DNA from: Acidobacteriota bacterium
GTDB taxonomy: Bacteria; Acidobacteriota; Blastocatellia; Pyrinomonadales; Pyrinomonadaceae
Reading direction: 5' to 3'
NCBI GenBank assembly: GCA_019639195.1
Contig: JAHBSI010000003.1
Span: 1-64,000 of the forward strand
Length of the DNA: 64,000 nucleotides
In this document: in pieces, positions 17,691 through 26,813 of the stretch
Numbering within the stretch: position 1 is the stretch's first letter
Layout: each line of letters opens with the position of its first letter
The notes under the pieces: model-generated
Told to the model about the DNA's origin: nothing
The model's database searches: none
What the model saw: the letters and a program-made list of their open reading frames with translations, nothing else
Position numbers and translations under genes: made by a program

Positions 17691-19034
17691 ATGACGCGGT
17701 TCTTTCTCGATAGAGCAATACGTTTTGCAACGCTTCTGCTGATCCTTTCGGCGGCAGGGACCCTTACGTATGCTCGCGAACCAAATCCCGTCATCATTAT
17801 CCCCGGCATTATGGGCTCGGAGCTTGTCAACAAACAGACAGGCGAAACCGTTTGGCTTAGCGTTGCGCGGTCCAAGGTTGATGACATTCGCCTCCCTGTG
17901 GTTGCGGACCCGCTGAGCTCGCGTGACGGACTCGTTGCCGGTGATATTCTTCGGTCGGTCAAGATGGGTGTTCTACCTCGGGTCGATGTATACCAAGGTT
18001 TGATCGACGCCCTAAAGACACGCGGCGGCTATCACGAGGAAAAGTGGGTTGAGCCGACCGCAAATGGCGACAAAGGCGGGATCTACGTCTTTGCTTACGA
18101 CTGGCGGCTTGATAATGTCCAGAACGCAAGGCTGCTCGTTCAGAAGATCGATGCCCTCAAAAAGGCGCTCGGGAAGCCGGACTTGAAATTCGATGTTATC
18201 GCGCATTCAATGGGCGGTCTGATCGTGCGTTATGCCGCGATGTACGGCGATGCGGACCTGCCGGCTGCGGGACGCAAGCCGACGCCGACTTGGGCTGGTG
18301 CAAAAGACCTAAGGAAGATCGTCCTGCTGGGCACGCCAAATGAAGGTTCTTCGCTCGCCCTTGAAGGGTTTATCAATGGCGAGTCGTTCGGGCCGATCGG
18401 CGTAAACCTGCCGTTCGTTCGAAATGTTTCGCGGTTTGATATTTTCACGATCCCGGCCGCGTATGAACTTCTGCCTGCTCCGGGCACCTTCAAACTCTAC
18501 GGCCCGGACGCCGAGAGGATCGATGTCGATCTTTACGATCCGAAGGTGTGGACCGAATACGGCTGGAATCCAATCGACGACAGGAAGTTCGATCAGAGTT
18601 TCTCGGCCGTCGAGCGTAAGACAGCACCGAGATTCTTCGAAAAAATGCTTAAAAGGGCAAGGCTTTTTCACGAAGCGCTTGATGCGGGCACGAAAGCGAA
18701 GCCGGCCATCGAGCTGGAACTCGTAGGCTCAGAATGTAAACAGACGGTGGATGCGGCCCTTGTTCGCCCGAACGATGGAGCCGACAAGTGGGTCACACTT
18801 TTCAAGGTTGATGGCTCGGCGAAACGCAGATCGGATGATCGCGAAACAGCCGAATTGAAGGCGGCGATATACACGCCCGGTGACGGTGTCGTTACCGCCT
18901 CGTCGCTCGTTGCTGCGGGGCGTTTGGGCGTTGAGCCGCTGTCAACGATCTTTGTATGCGAGGGCCACAACAGCCTTCCGGGAAATGCAGAGGTTCAGGA
19001 TCATTTGATCGAAATATTCAAAAGCCAGAGCTAA
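17691..19034 (+). CDS. LCAT-family acyltransferase/esterase
   Basis: 447 residues. A signal peptide (about 8-28) precedes a lecithin:cholesterol-acyltransferase-type alpha/beta-hydrolase: the lid and oxyanion region 'VIIIPGIMGSEL' (34-45), the nucleophile motif AHSMGGLIV with the serine near residue 172, and a late 'GDGVVTASS' Asp and 'EGHNSLPGN' His region typical of LCAT/PlaA relatives. It is predicted to be an exported lipid or ester hydrolase or transacylase. It sits only 7 bases after nuoF, inside the nuo operon, where such a gene is unexpected. Confidence 0.8.
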   Translation: MTRFFLDRAIRFATLLLILSAAGTLTYAREPNPVIIIPGIMGSELVNKQTGETVWLSVARSKVDDIRLPVVADPLSSRDGLVAGDILRSVKMGVLPRVDVYQGLIDALKTRGGYHEEKWVEPTANGDKGGIYVFAYDWRLDNVQNARLLVQKIDALKKALGKPDLKFDVIAHSMGGLIVRYAAMYGDADLPAAGRKPTPTWAGAKDLRKIVLLGTPNEGSSLALEGFINGESFGPIGVNLPFVRNVSRFDIFTIPAAYELLPAPGTFKLYGPDAERIDVDLYDPKVWTEYGWNPIDDRKFDQSFSAVERKTAPRFFEKMLKRARLFHEALDAGTKAKPAIELELVGSECKQTVDAALVRPNDGADKWVTLFKVDGSAKRRSDDRETAELKAAIYTPGDGVVTASSLVAAGRLGVEPLSTIFVCEGHNSLPGNAEVQDHLIEIFKSQS

Positions 19035-19052
19035 GGAGACGATTGGAGATAA

Positions 19053-19196
19053 ATGGGAAAGGGAGATAAGAGAACACGACGCGGCAAGATCTTTGCCGGC
19101 AGCCACGGAAAATCCAGGCCGAAGCATAAGGGTGCCACCTTTACGCCGCCTGCCGAAGAGAAGAAGCCGGCCCGGAAGACAAAAGCCAAGGAATAG
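19053..19196 (+). CDS. Ribosomal protein bTHX (Thx/S31-type)
   Basis: A 47-residue basic protein beginning MGKGDKRTRRGKIFAGSHGK and continuing SRPKHKG. This closely follows the Thermus THX peptide, which binds the head of the small ribosomal subunit. The acidic/lysine C-terminal tail (EEKKPARKTKAKE) extends beyond the Thermus form. ATG at 19053, preceded by GGAGA at 19045-19049. It lies between the LCAT-like gene and the DUF1579 gene, whose GTG start is just 1 base past its stop. Confidence 0.8.
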   Translation: MGKGDKRTRRGKIFAGSHGKSRPKHKGATFTPPAEEKKPARKTKAKE

Positions 19197-19197
19197 C

Positions 19198-19683
19198 GTG
19201 AAGTTTTCTGAATCAAAAGAAAGCGGTCCGCACTCCGGGTTCGAGCGTCTAGTGGGCGACTGGTCCGGAATGACGAAGACCTGGTTCGAGCCCGACGTCG
19301 TTGCGGATGAATCGCCGATGTCGGGAACGATCCGTCCGATCCTCGCAGGACGTTTTCTTTTGCACGAGTATTCGGGCAGCCTGGGGGACAAGCCGTTCGA
19401 AGGCTTTGCGATCTTTGGTTTCGATCTTTTGACAAACAAGTTCCAGGCAGCGTGGATCGACAGTTTTCATATGTCCACGGGGATATTGTTCTCCGAGGGC
19501 GAGCCGGGCGAAAAGTTTAATGTTCTTGGGAGCTATTTTGCCGGTGAAGGGAATCCTCGTTGGGGCTGGCGTACCGAGATCGAGCAAACGGACAACGACA
19601 ATATTGTGATCACGGCGTACAACATAACGCCCGATGGCGAAGAGGCAATTGCGACCGAAACTCGGTATTCGCGAAAAGTTTAA
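19198..19683 (+). CDS. DUF1579 family protein
   Basis: 161 residues from a GTG at 19198, chosen because AAGGA lies at the right distance and because the longer frame from 19093 would overlap the bTHX gene. The pattern 'FERLVGDWSGMTKTWFEP', 'GRFLLHEYSG' and a C-terminal 'TETRYSRKV' fits DUF1579, a lipocalin-like beta-barrel of unknown role. Its TAA stop overlaps the nuoG ATG by one base, so its translation is coupled to a core complex I gene. Confidence 0.8.
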   Translation: MKFSESKESGPHSGFERLVGDWSGMTKTWFEPDVVADESPMSGTIRPILAGRFLLHEYSGSLGDKPFEGFAIFGFDLLTNKFQAAWIDSFHMSTGILFSEGEPGEKFNVLGSYFAGEGNPRWGWRTEIEQTDNDNIVITAYNITPDGEEAIATETRYSRKV

Positions 19684-21944
19684 TGGCAGAACCGATAAAA
19701 ATAACAATAAATGGGCAGGAAGTTGACACCGAAAAAGGTGCTCGCCTTATAGACGTATGCCGAGATAACGGCGTCGGGATACCGTCTTTTTGCTATTACA
19801 AGGACCTTGCCCTGCAGTCCTCGTGTCGCATGTGTTTGGTTCGCATCGAGAAGATGCCGAAGCTCCAGACCTCCTGCACGATCACCTGCACGGACGGCAT
19901 GGTCGTAACGACCGTGAGCGAAGAGGTCGAGAAGGCCCAGCGTGCGATGGGCGAATTCCTCCTCGCGAACCATCCGCTTGATTGCCCTCAATGCGATCGC
20001 GGCGGCGAATGCGAACTCCAGGAAGTCATCTTCGATTGGGGAGATGTCGAAGAGCGTTTCTTTGAGAATAAGAACGTCGCCCCCGAAAAGTATCTCTCAC
20101 CGGTTATCGCGAACGATCCGCAGCGATGCATTCTTTGCAAACGCTGCACTCGAGTTTGCGACGAATGGATGGGCGAAGATGCGATCGAGGCGGCAAATCG
20201 CGGCGTGAGCACCGTCATCGGCACCTACGGCGGTTGGCTTAATTGCTCGCAATGCGGCAATTGCGTTGAGGTTTGTCCGACGGGAACGCTGCTTGACGCT
20301 GTTTATCGTCACGAAACACGGCCTTGGGAACTTGAGCAGATCGTTTCGACCGACGCCTATAGTTCGGACGGTATGCAGATCTCTATCGGTGCACGCGGAG
20401 GCAAGGTACATCGTATTGTCGCCCGCGATCGATATGTCGATGGCTTGAACGGCGAATTCCTCGACGTAAAGGCCCGCTATGCACACGGATTCATCAACCA
20501 CGAAGACCGACTTAAGACGCCGCTGATTCGGTATTCAAAGGGCGGCAAGCTGATCCCCGCAACTTGGGACGATGCGATCAAGTTCGCTGCTGAAAAGTTT
20601 GCCGAAGCAGGCTCGGAAACGGCGGTCGTCGCGAGCCCCAGACTTACCAATGAATCGATATTCGCCTTGAAGGAATTTGCTGCGAAAGCCGCCGGGACGG
20701 ATCGCGTCGCGGTGAGCGACCAATTCGACCTTCGGCCGATCTTCGAGAATTTGAGCGTCGAGCTGGCAACCCATTCCGAGATACGAAAGGCCGCTGCGAT
20801 CGTTCTTATCGGCGGCGAACCGGAAGAAGAACAGACATTTACCGCAAAGCAGATACGCCAGGCGGTGCGAAATGACGGTGCTGCATTCGTCTGCATAAAC
20901 GGCACGCCGACCAACCTCTCGCGACGGGCAACGTGCTTTATTCATACTGCGCCGCACACCGAGAGCGCTTTTGCTCTTGCACTGCTCGATAATGGTTCGA
21001 TCGATACCGCGGCACAGAAAATGGCTGTTGATGCGGCTGACGTTCGACGCGCGATCGAGGCGATCTCGTCCGTCTCGGGTGATGTTATTCTTATGTTCGG
21101 CGAAGACATTTCCGCCGAAGCTCAAGTTGCACTGGCGGCCGGTGCAGCTAAACTTAGCGGCGAAGGCCGCCGCGTGCTGCTGCATCCGCTTGCTCGATAC
21201 AACAACTCCGTCGGTGCCAACGATATTCTTCCCGAAAGGAAAGCCGTCGCGGATGCCCTAAAAGGTGCAAAGGCGGCACTTGTCGCGGGAAGTCTCCAGG
21301 ATGCGAAGGCCCTCGAAGGCGTGGGCTTTGTCGCGGTTCAGGAACTCTTCCTGACGGAGACGGCGAAGATGGCGGACGTTGTTTTTCCGGCGGCAAGTTT
21401 TGCTGAAGTTGACGGCACATTCACGAACAACGCCGGCAATGTTCAGCGTGTCCGAAAAGCGATAGACCCTGTGAATCAATCTCGTGCCGACTGGCTCATC
21501 GCGGACCAGATCGCCCGCGAAATGGGAACTGAATTATTCCCCGAACGTGCGTCTTCGGCGATCTTCAGGCAGCTGGCAAAGGCTGTAGCCGTTTACGAAG
21601 GATTGACCTATCCGTTGATCCGCGACGAACGTTCGCCGGTTCAGGCAAAGTATCCGACAAATGCTGTCGCGCCTTCGCTCGACGGCCTGCGAAACACTGT
21701 GGATGCAATGCAGCCGGGTGCCAAGGTCACCGAAACTCCTCGGATCGGCCATAAACTGCATCGGCTGACGACGATGACGTCAAAAACACCTCAGTTCCAT
21801 CTTCTTGCCAATGGAAATCCAAAACCGTCGAACCTTATGGTCGCGCCGTTGGTTCAGATCGATCTTGACGGAACGCCCAGAGAAGAAGGCATTGCAGAGG
21901 CGGCCGGTGTGAGCGCAAGCGATAGGAGCATTCCGAAAAAGTAA
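19683..21944 (+). CDS. nuoG: NADH-quinone oxidoreductase subunit G
   Basis: 753 residues from the ATG at 19683; the longer frame from 19560 covers the DUF1579 gene and is rejected. Iron-sulfur domains in order: [2Fe-2S] ferredoxin (Cys in PSFCYY, SCRMC, SCTITC), the His-Cys3 [4Fe-4S] site 'HPLDCPQCDRGGECELQ', and two [4Fe-4S] sets in 'RCILCKRCTRVCDEWMG' and 'CSQCGNCVEVCPTG'. A molybdopterin-oxidoreductase-like domain (about 215-680) without an expected cofactor follows. It is the main electron wire of the peripheral arm. Confidence 0.96.
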   Translation: MAEPIKITINGQEVDTEKGARLIDVCRDNGVGIPSFCYYKDLALQSSCRMCLVRIEKMPKLQTSCTITCTDGMVVTTVSEEVEKAQRAMGEFLLANHPLDCPQCDRGGECELQEVIFDWGDVEERFFENKNVAPEKYLSPVIANDPQRCILCKRCTRVCDEWMGEDAIEAANRGVSTVIGTYGGWLNCSQCGNCVEVCPTGTLLDAVYRHETRPWELEQIVSTDAYSSDGMQISIGARGGKVHRIVARDRYVDGLNGEFLDVKARYAHGFINHEDRLKTPLIRYSKGGKLIPATWDDAIKFAAEKFAEAGSETAVVASPRLTNESIFALKEFAAKAAGTDRVAVSDQFDLRPIFENLSVELATHSEIRKAAAIVLIGGEPEEEQTFTAKQIRQAVRNDGAAFVCINGTPTNLSRRATCFIHTAPHTESAFALALLDNGSIDTAAQKMAVDAADVRRAIEAISSVSGDVILMFGEDISAEAQVALAAGAAKLSGEGRRVLLHPLARYNNSVGANDILPERKAVADALKGAKAALVAGSLQDAKALEGVGFVAVQELFLTETAKMADVVFPAASFAEVDGTFTNNAGNVQRVRKAIDPVNQSRADWLIADQIAREMGTELFPERASSAIFRQLAKAVAVYEGLTYPLIRDERSPVQAKYPTNAVAPSLDGLRNTVDAMQPGAKVTETPRIGHKLHRLTTMTSKTPQFHLLANGNPKPSNLMVAPLVQIDLDGTPREEGIAEAAGVSASDRSIPKK

Positions 21945-21950
21945 GAGAAC

Positions 21951-23045
21951 ATGGAAGAGACTCTTAAATTGATTTTCCCGTATGTGGTCGTTCTGATAGG
22001 CGTGCTCTTGGCGTTTCAGGGCGTGCTGATGATCGTGGCGTACACGGTTCTTGGCGAGCGAAAGGTGCTCGGCTGGATCCAAGGCCGCGTTGGGCCGAAC
22101 CGAGTTGGACCGTGGGGTGTGCTTCAGCCGTTTGCTGATCTTCTAAAGTTCATCTTTAAGGAAGATATCGTTCCGAACGAATCATCGAAGTTCATCTATT
22201 ATCTCGCACCGATGATCGCACTTACGTGTGCGTTGATGCCGATCGTGGTCTATCCGTTCGGCCCGACCATCACGACGATCGATTGGAGCTTTCTGCCGTA
22301 CGGTATCGCCGAGGGTGTTCATATGCTGCGGCTCGTGATCGCCCATATCGACGTTGGCGTGCTTTTTGTGCTCGCAATAACTTCGGTCGGTGTTTACGGG
22401 ATCATGCTCGCGGGATGGTCCTCCAACAGCAAATACAGTCTAATGGGCGGGCTGCGCTCGTCGGCTCAGATGATCTCGTACGAACTTGCAATGGGAGCAT
22501 CCGTGATCGGCGTCGTTATTCTCGCGGGTTCGCTCGATCTGACGGAGATCATTCGTGCTCAAATGGGTTCGCCGTGGTATATGCGGTGGTTCATCATCCC
22601 GCAGTTCATCGGCTTCGTCGTTTTTCTGATATCAGCATTCGCCGAGACGAACCGTGTGCCATTCGACCTGCCGGAGGCAGAGACCGAGCTCGTAGCCGGT
22701 TTCCATACCGAGTATTCGGCGCTAAAGTTCGCACTCTTTTTCATGGCCGAGTATGTGAATATGTTCACCGTCTCGATGATGGCGACGGTGCTTTTCCTCG
22801 GCGGCTGGTACGTGCCCGGCCTAAGTCATATTTTTGATGTCGGCTCAGTTCCGTATGCTCTCATCAGCATTGGAGCGTTTGTCGGCAAGGTGATCGGCTT
22901 CTTGTTCCTTTATATCTGGATCCGCGGGACGCTGCCCCGTTTTCGTTTCGATCAGCTGATGAATTTCGGATGGAAGTTCCTCCTTCCTCTCGGCCTTGCG
23001 AATTTGATCGGGACGATAGTAGTCGTGTTTTTCTTGAATAGGTAA
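21951..23045 (+). CDS. nuoH: NADH-quinone oxidoreductase subunit H
   Basis: 364 residues, eight or so membrane helices. The quinone-chamber loops are conserved: 'ERKVLGWIQGRVGPNRVGP' after helix 1 and 'NRVPFDLPEAETELVAGFHT' between later helices. It anchors the peripheral arm to the membrane arm. In most nuo operons nuoI follows; here the next gene, 47 bases on, is nuoJ. Confidence 0.97.
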   Translation: MEETLKLIFPYVVVLIGVLLAFQGVLMIVAYTVLGERKVLGWIQGRVGPNRVGPWGVLQPFADLLKFIFKEDIVPNESSKFIYYLAPMIALTCALMPIVVYPFGPTITTIDWSFLPYGIAEGVHMLRLVIAHIDVGVLFVLAITSVGVYGIMLAGWSSNSKYSLMGGLRSSAQMISYELAMGASVIGVVILAGSLDLTEIIRAQMGSPWYMRWFIIPQFIGFVVFLISAFAETNRVPFDLPEAETELVAGFHTEYSALKFALFFMAEYVNMFTVSMMATVLFLGGWYVPGLSHIFDVGSVPYALISIGAFVGKVIGFLFLYIWIRGTLPRFRFDQLMNFGWKFLLPLGLANLIGTIVVVFFLNR

Positions 23046-23092
23046 AGCGTGGACGGCTGCCTTTGAACTGCGGCCCAACACCATTGATCGAT

Positions 23093-23656
23093 ATGGTCTC
23101 AACAGCATTATTCTTTCTATTCGCCGGTTTCGCGATAATGTGTGCGATCTCGATGGTCTATCACAAGAATCCGCTCTATAGCGCGATCTCGCTCGTCGGT
23201 GTTTTTATTTCGCTTGCGTGTATCTATGTAACGCTCGCGGCACCTTTTATCGCGATAGTGCAGATCCTCGTGTATGCCGGTGCGATCATGGTGCTGGTCG
23301 TTTTCGTCATAATGCTCTTGAACCTTGATGATGAACCGAAGTCATCCCGCTTGAAGTATCTTTACGCACTCGGCGGAGGTCTCGGGCTCGTCCTGCTTGC
23401 CCAGACGCTCTTTGTCGTATATGCCGTTTCGCGGACGCCTAATCAGGCGATCGATCCTAATGCTACGGTCGGCAATACCATCGATATCGGACGAGCGATG
23501 TACACAGACTATCTGCTTCCGGTCGAGATCGTAGGCGTAATGCTCTTGATGGCCATCGTCGGCTCGGTAGTTCTCGCACGACGCTTGTCGCAGCCCGCTC
23601 TGGAGCTTGTTATCGATAACGAAGAGGAACGCCGCTCGGAGGAATTGACCTCGTAG
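23093..23656 (+). CDS. nuoJ: NADH-quinone oxidoreductase subunit J
   Basis: 187 residues from the ATG at 23093; an upstream TTG at 23063 gives a longer but less convincing start. Five membrane helices, with 'ISMVYHKNPLYSAISLVGVF' and 'YAGAIMVLVVFVIMLLNLDD' matching the conserved helices 2-3 where the membrane arm adjusts during turnover. It starts 47 bases after nuoH. Confidence 0.95.
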   Translation: MVSTALFFLFAGFAIMCAISMVYHKNPLYSAISLVGVFISLACIYVTLAAPFIAIVQILVYAGAIMVLVVFVIMLLNLDDEPKSSRLKYLYALGGGLGLVLLAQTLFVVYAVSRTPNQAIDPNATVGNTIDIGRAMYTDYLLPVEIVGVMLLMAIVGSVVLARRLSQPALELVIDNEEERRSEELTS

Positions 23657-23669
23657 GAAAGGGGAAGTT

Positions 23670-23975
23670 ATGGAACCGAATCTTGCAACATATCTCGGGC
23701 TTTCGGGAGTACTTTTTACGATCGGATGTGTCGGCGTTGTCTTTAAGCGGAACGCGCTCGGAATGTTTATGTGCATCGAGCTGATGCTCAATGCCGTGAA
23801 CCTCACATTCGTCGCCTTTTCGCGTTACTATGCGGATGTTCACGGGCAGTTATTCGTATTTATGGTGATGAGCGTCGCCGCTGCTGAGGCCGCGGTCGGA
23901 CTCGGCATATTTATCGCGTTTTTCCGTAACCGGCAGTCGATCGATGTCGATACCGCGAGCCTTTTGAAGAATTGA
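23670..23975 (+). CDS. nuoK: NADH-quinone oxidoreductase subunit K
   Basis: 101 residues, three helices. The buried glutamates of the proton path are in 'MFMCIELMLNAVNLTFVAF' and 'VAAAEAAVGLGIFIAFFRN', as in E. coli NuoK. It is preceded by GGAAAGGGG. Its TGA stop shares a base with the start of the nucleotidyltransferase-like gene. Confidence 0.97.
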   Translation: MEPNLATYLGLSGVLFTIGCVGVVFKRNALGMFMCIELMLNAVNLTFVAFSRYYADVHGQLFVFMVMSVAAAEAAVGLGIFIAFFRNRQSIDVDTASLLKN

Positions 23976-24607
23976 TGCTGACGGCAGATGTCATTTCGTT
24001 TAGAGAATTCGTAATGCGCGAACCTTTGCCATTGTCGAAGATCCAGGAGGCCGTCCTTGAATTTCTTCAGGGGCGGACAGACGCGATCCTATTCGGCGCT
24101 CAGGCGGTTAATGCTTACGTTGACGAACCGCGGGCGACGCAGGACGTTGATATTATCTCGAACCGAGCCGTCGAGTTTGCCGAAGAATTGCGGAAACATT
24201 TGACCGAGACCTTTCATATCGCGGTGAGAGTTCGTGAGATCGGTGAGAAAGGCTTTCGCGTGTATCAGGTGCGGAAAGAGGGGAATCGCCACCTCGTTGA
24301 CGTGCGAAGCGAGGAAACGCTTCCCGGCAGTCAGGCGATCGCGGACGTGCTTGTGCTTAAGCCCGCAGAATTGATCGCCGCAAAAGTGATGTCATTCATT
24401 TCCCGTTATGGGAAAGAGAAGTCATGGACGGACCGGCGTGATCTGACCGCCCTGCTGCGACGTTTTCCGGAGTTGAAAGTGCCTGAGGGTGAGGTTGCGT
24501 CGCTGCTGCGGGCACACGCTGTCGACACGAAAATAACGGATTTTTGGCGCGAAATTTCCGAACAGGAATTGCCTGTTGAGGAAGATGACGCTGATCTGAA
24601 TTTTTAA
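23975..24607 (+). CDS. Nucleotidyltransferase-fold protein between nuoK and nuoL
   Basis: 210 residues from the ATG at 23975. The segment 'ILFGAQAVNAYVDEPRATQD' with the following VDII matches the MNT/AbiEii-type nucleotidyltransferase signature (Gly41, Arg53, catalytic Asp57 and Asp59). Later 'VLVLKPAELIAAKVMSFISR' and 'TDRRDLTALLRRFP' resemble the helical part of such proteins. Some relatives are toxins that modify tRNA or proteins; no antitoxin-like gene lies next to it. The start overlaps the nuoK stop and its stop abuts the nuoL start, so it is translated as part of the nuo message. Confidence 0.7.
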   Translation: MLTADVISFREFVMREPLPLSKIQEAVLEFLQGRTDAILFGAQAVNAYVDEPRATQDVDIISNRAVEFAEELRKHLTETFHIAVRVREIGEKGFRVYQVRKEGNRHLVDVRSEETLPGSQAIADVLVLKPAELIAAKVMSFISRYGKEKSWTDRRDLTALLRRFPELKVPEGEVASLLRAHAVDTKITDFWREISEQELPVEEDDADLNF

Positions 24608-26800
24608 ATGACTGAAAATAACCTTTTAAGTCTAATAATATTTGCCCCGCTTGTTGGTGCCGTTGTGAACTGGCTCATCGGCGGACGGCTGAAGAACGAG
24701 CTTTTCTCGAGTGTTGTCGGCTGCGGTACGATCGCGATCTCCACCATTGCGGCGTTTATGGTCGCTTTCGGCATCGGGACCGGCCAAACGGGAGCGTTGT
24801 TTGCCGACAAACCGATCTTCGATCAGATCTGGACATGGATTCAGGTTGGCAGTTTTCGTGCGGACTTTGGCCTTGCGATGGACCCGCTCTCCGGGATCTA
24901 CGCATGCTTTATTACATTCGTCGGACTGCTGATACACATTTTTGCGGCCGGATATATGCACGGGGACAAAGGATTCTACCGCTTCTTTGCGTACTTGAAT
25001 CTCTTTATGTTCTCGATGCTCACGCTCATTCTCGGCGATAACATTCTGCTGATGTTCGTCGGTTGGGAAGGCGTCGGCCTCTGCTCGTATCTTCTGATCG
25101 GCTACTACATCAAGCTCGACGAAGCGCGACGTGCCGCTAAGAAAGCGTTCGTAATGAACCGCATTGGCGACTGGGGCGTTCTGATCGGGATCTTCCTATT
25201 GTTTACGCTCACCGGTTCGATCTCTTTCTTCGATAAGACGGTTGACGGTCAGCACGTTGCGAGTTCGCTCAACGTTATCGCTCAGATGGCTCAGGAGCCG
25301 TTTGGCTGGGGAACTATCTTTGCCGGTGGAATCACATCGATCGCCGTTCTCCTCTTCATTGGAGCGACCGGCAAATCGGCACAGATCCCGCTCTTTACGT
25401 GGCTGCCGGACGCGATGGCCGGCCCGACGCCCGTTTCTGCCCTAATTCACGCTGCAACAATGGTCACCGCAGGCGTTTATATGGTCGTACGCTGCAACGC
25501 GATCTTCCAGAACGCCCCGACGGCGATGTTCATCGTTGCGATAATCGGCTGTGCGACCGCACTCTTTGCGGCGACCGTTGGTCTTGCGCAGAACGATATC
25601 AAGAAGGTTCTCGCGTATTCGACCGTCTCGCAGCTCGGATATATGTTCCTTGCCTGCGGCGTCGGGGCATTCATTGCGGCAATCTTTCACGTGATGACGC
25701 ACGCCTTCTTCAAGGCACTTCTTTTCCTCGGCTCCGGTTCGGTTATTCACGGAATGCACCACGAACAGGATATGCGTCGGATGGGAAATCTTCGCAAGTA
25801 TATGCCGATCACCTACGTGACGATGGGCGCCGCATGGCTTGCGATCTGCGGAATACCGATCTGGGCGGGATTCTTCTCAAAGGACGAGATACTTTTCAAG
25901 ACATTTGCGGCATCCGGACCGCTTGGGAACTGGGCGTATGTCCTCTGGGCCGTTGGTCTTGCGACCGCTGTATTGACGGCGGTATATATGACGCGGCTTA
26001 TGGTGATGACATTCTTCGGCGAAGAGCGTTTTCATCAGGTACTTGATGAAGCTCACCATGCAGACGACCATGCTCACGACGACGCACATTCTGCAGGCGG
26101 CGACGAAGAGGACGAACATCATGCCCTTCCGGCTGATTTCAAACCGCACGAATCGCCATGGACAATGACCGTTCCGCTCGTCGTGCTGGCTATACTTTCG
26201 ACTGTCGGCGGCCTCGTTGGAATTCCGTACGCGGTAAGTTCGCTATTCGGTGCCGGCGATGTGAACGTATTTCATAGGACGCTTGCGCCGGTGATCGTAG
26301 AGGTCGGAAAGCCGCACGCCATCGCCCCAGCCGGTGAACACGCCGTTGCGGATGCACACGCCGCTTCACCTGCTGCAGCGGTTCCGTCGCACGGTGAGGA
26401 AGCTCACGACCCGCACGAGATCTCCTTGGAGCGGACGCTTGCCGTCGTCTCCGTGATCCTTGCGTTGTTCGGCATTGGGATCGGTTGGATGGTTTTCTCA
26501 AAGGAGCCATTGCGTGCCTTGCCAAAGATACTTCAGGACAAGTGGCGTATCGACGAACTTTACAACGGATATGTCGTTGATCCGATCACAAAGCTTTCGA
26601 CTCAGGGCCTTTGGAAAGGCTTCGATGTTGGGTTTATCGACGGTATTGTCAACGGGATCGGAAACTTAATGGTAGAGGCCGGAAATGCGGTTCGCAGCCT
26701 GCAGGTCGGCTTTGTGCGAAGTTATGCGGCGATCATTCTCTTCGGAGCTCTCGCCGTGATCGGATATTTTATTTATTACGGATTGAAGCTTGTCGGTTGA
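24608..26800 (+). CDS. nuoL: NADH-quinone oxidoreductase subunit L
   Basis: 730 residues, the distal antiporter-like proton-pumping subunit. The conserved core is clear: 'FVGWEGVGLCSYLLIGYY', 'SAQIPLFTWLPDAMAGPTPV', 'LIHAATMVTAGVYMVVR' and 'KVLAYSTVSQLGYMFLACG'. Between the core and the C-terminal helices there are two polar, histidine-rich insertions at about residues 482-510 and 571-605, absent from the compact E. coli protein. The ATG directly follows the stop of the preceding gene. Confidence 0.97.
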   Translation: MTENNLLSLIIFAPLVGAVVNWLIGGRLKNELFSSVVGCGTIAISTIAAFMVAFGIGTGQTGALFADKPIFDQIWTWIQVGSFRADFGLAMDPLSGIYACFITFVGLLIHIFAAGYMHGDKGFYRFFAYLNLFMFSMLTLILGDNILLMFVGWEGVGLCSYLLIGYYIKLDEARRAAKKAFVMNRIGDWGVLIGIFLLFTLTGSISFFDKTVDGQHVASSLNVIAQMAQEPFGWGTIFAGGITSIAVLLFIGATGKSAQIPLFTWLPDAMAGPTPVSALIHAATMVTAGVYMVVRCNAIFQNAPTAMFIVAIIGCATALFAATVGLAQNDIKKVLAYSTVSQLGYMFLACGVGAFIAAIFHVMTHAFFKALLFLGSGSVIHGMHHEQDMRRMGNLRKYMPITYVTMGAAWLAICGIPIWAGFFSKDEILFKTFAASGPLGNWAYVLWAVGLATAVLTAVYMTRLMVMTFFGEERFHQVLDEAHHADDHAHDDAHSAGGDEEDEHHALPADFKPHESPWTMTVPLVVLAILSTVGGLVGIPYAVSSLFGAGDVNVFHRTLAPVIVEVGKPHAIAPAGEHAVADAHAASPAAAVPSHGEEAHDPHEISLERTLAVVSVILALFGIGIGWMVFSKEPLRALPKILQDKWRIDELYNGYVVDPITKLSTQGLWKGFDVGFIDGIVNGIGNLMVEAGNAVRSLQVGFVRSYAAIILFGALAVIGYFIYYGLKLVG

Positions 26801-26813
26801 GTCGGGGACTGAG

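Noticed and set aside
23046..23092. A missed short nuoI between nuoH and nuoJ
   Set aside because: Only 47 bases are available and no ferredoxin cysteine motif occurs in any frame.
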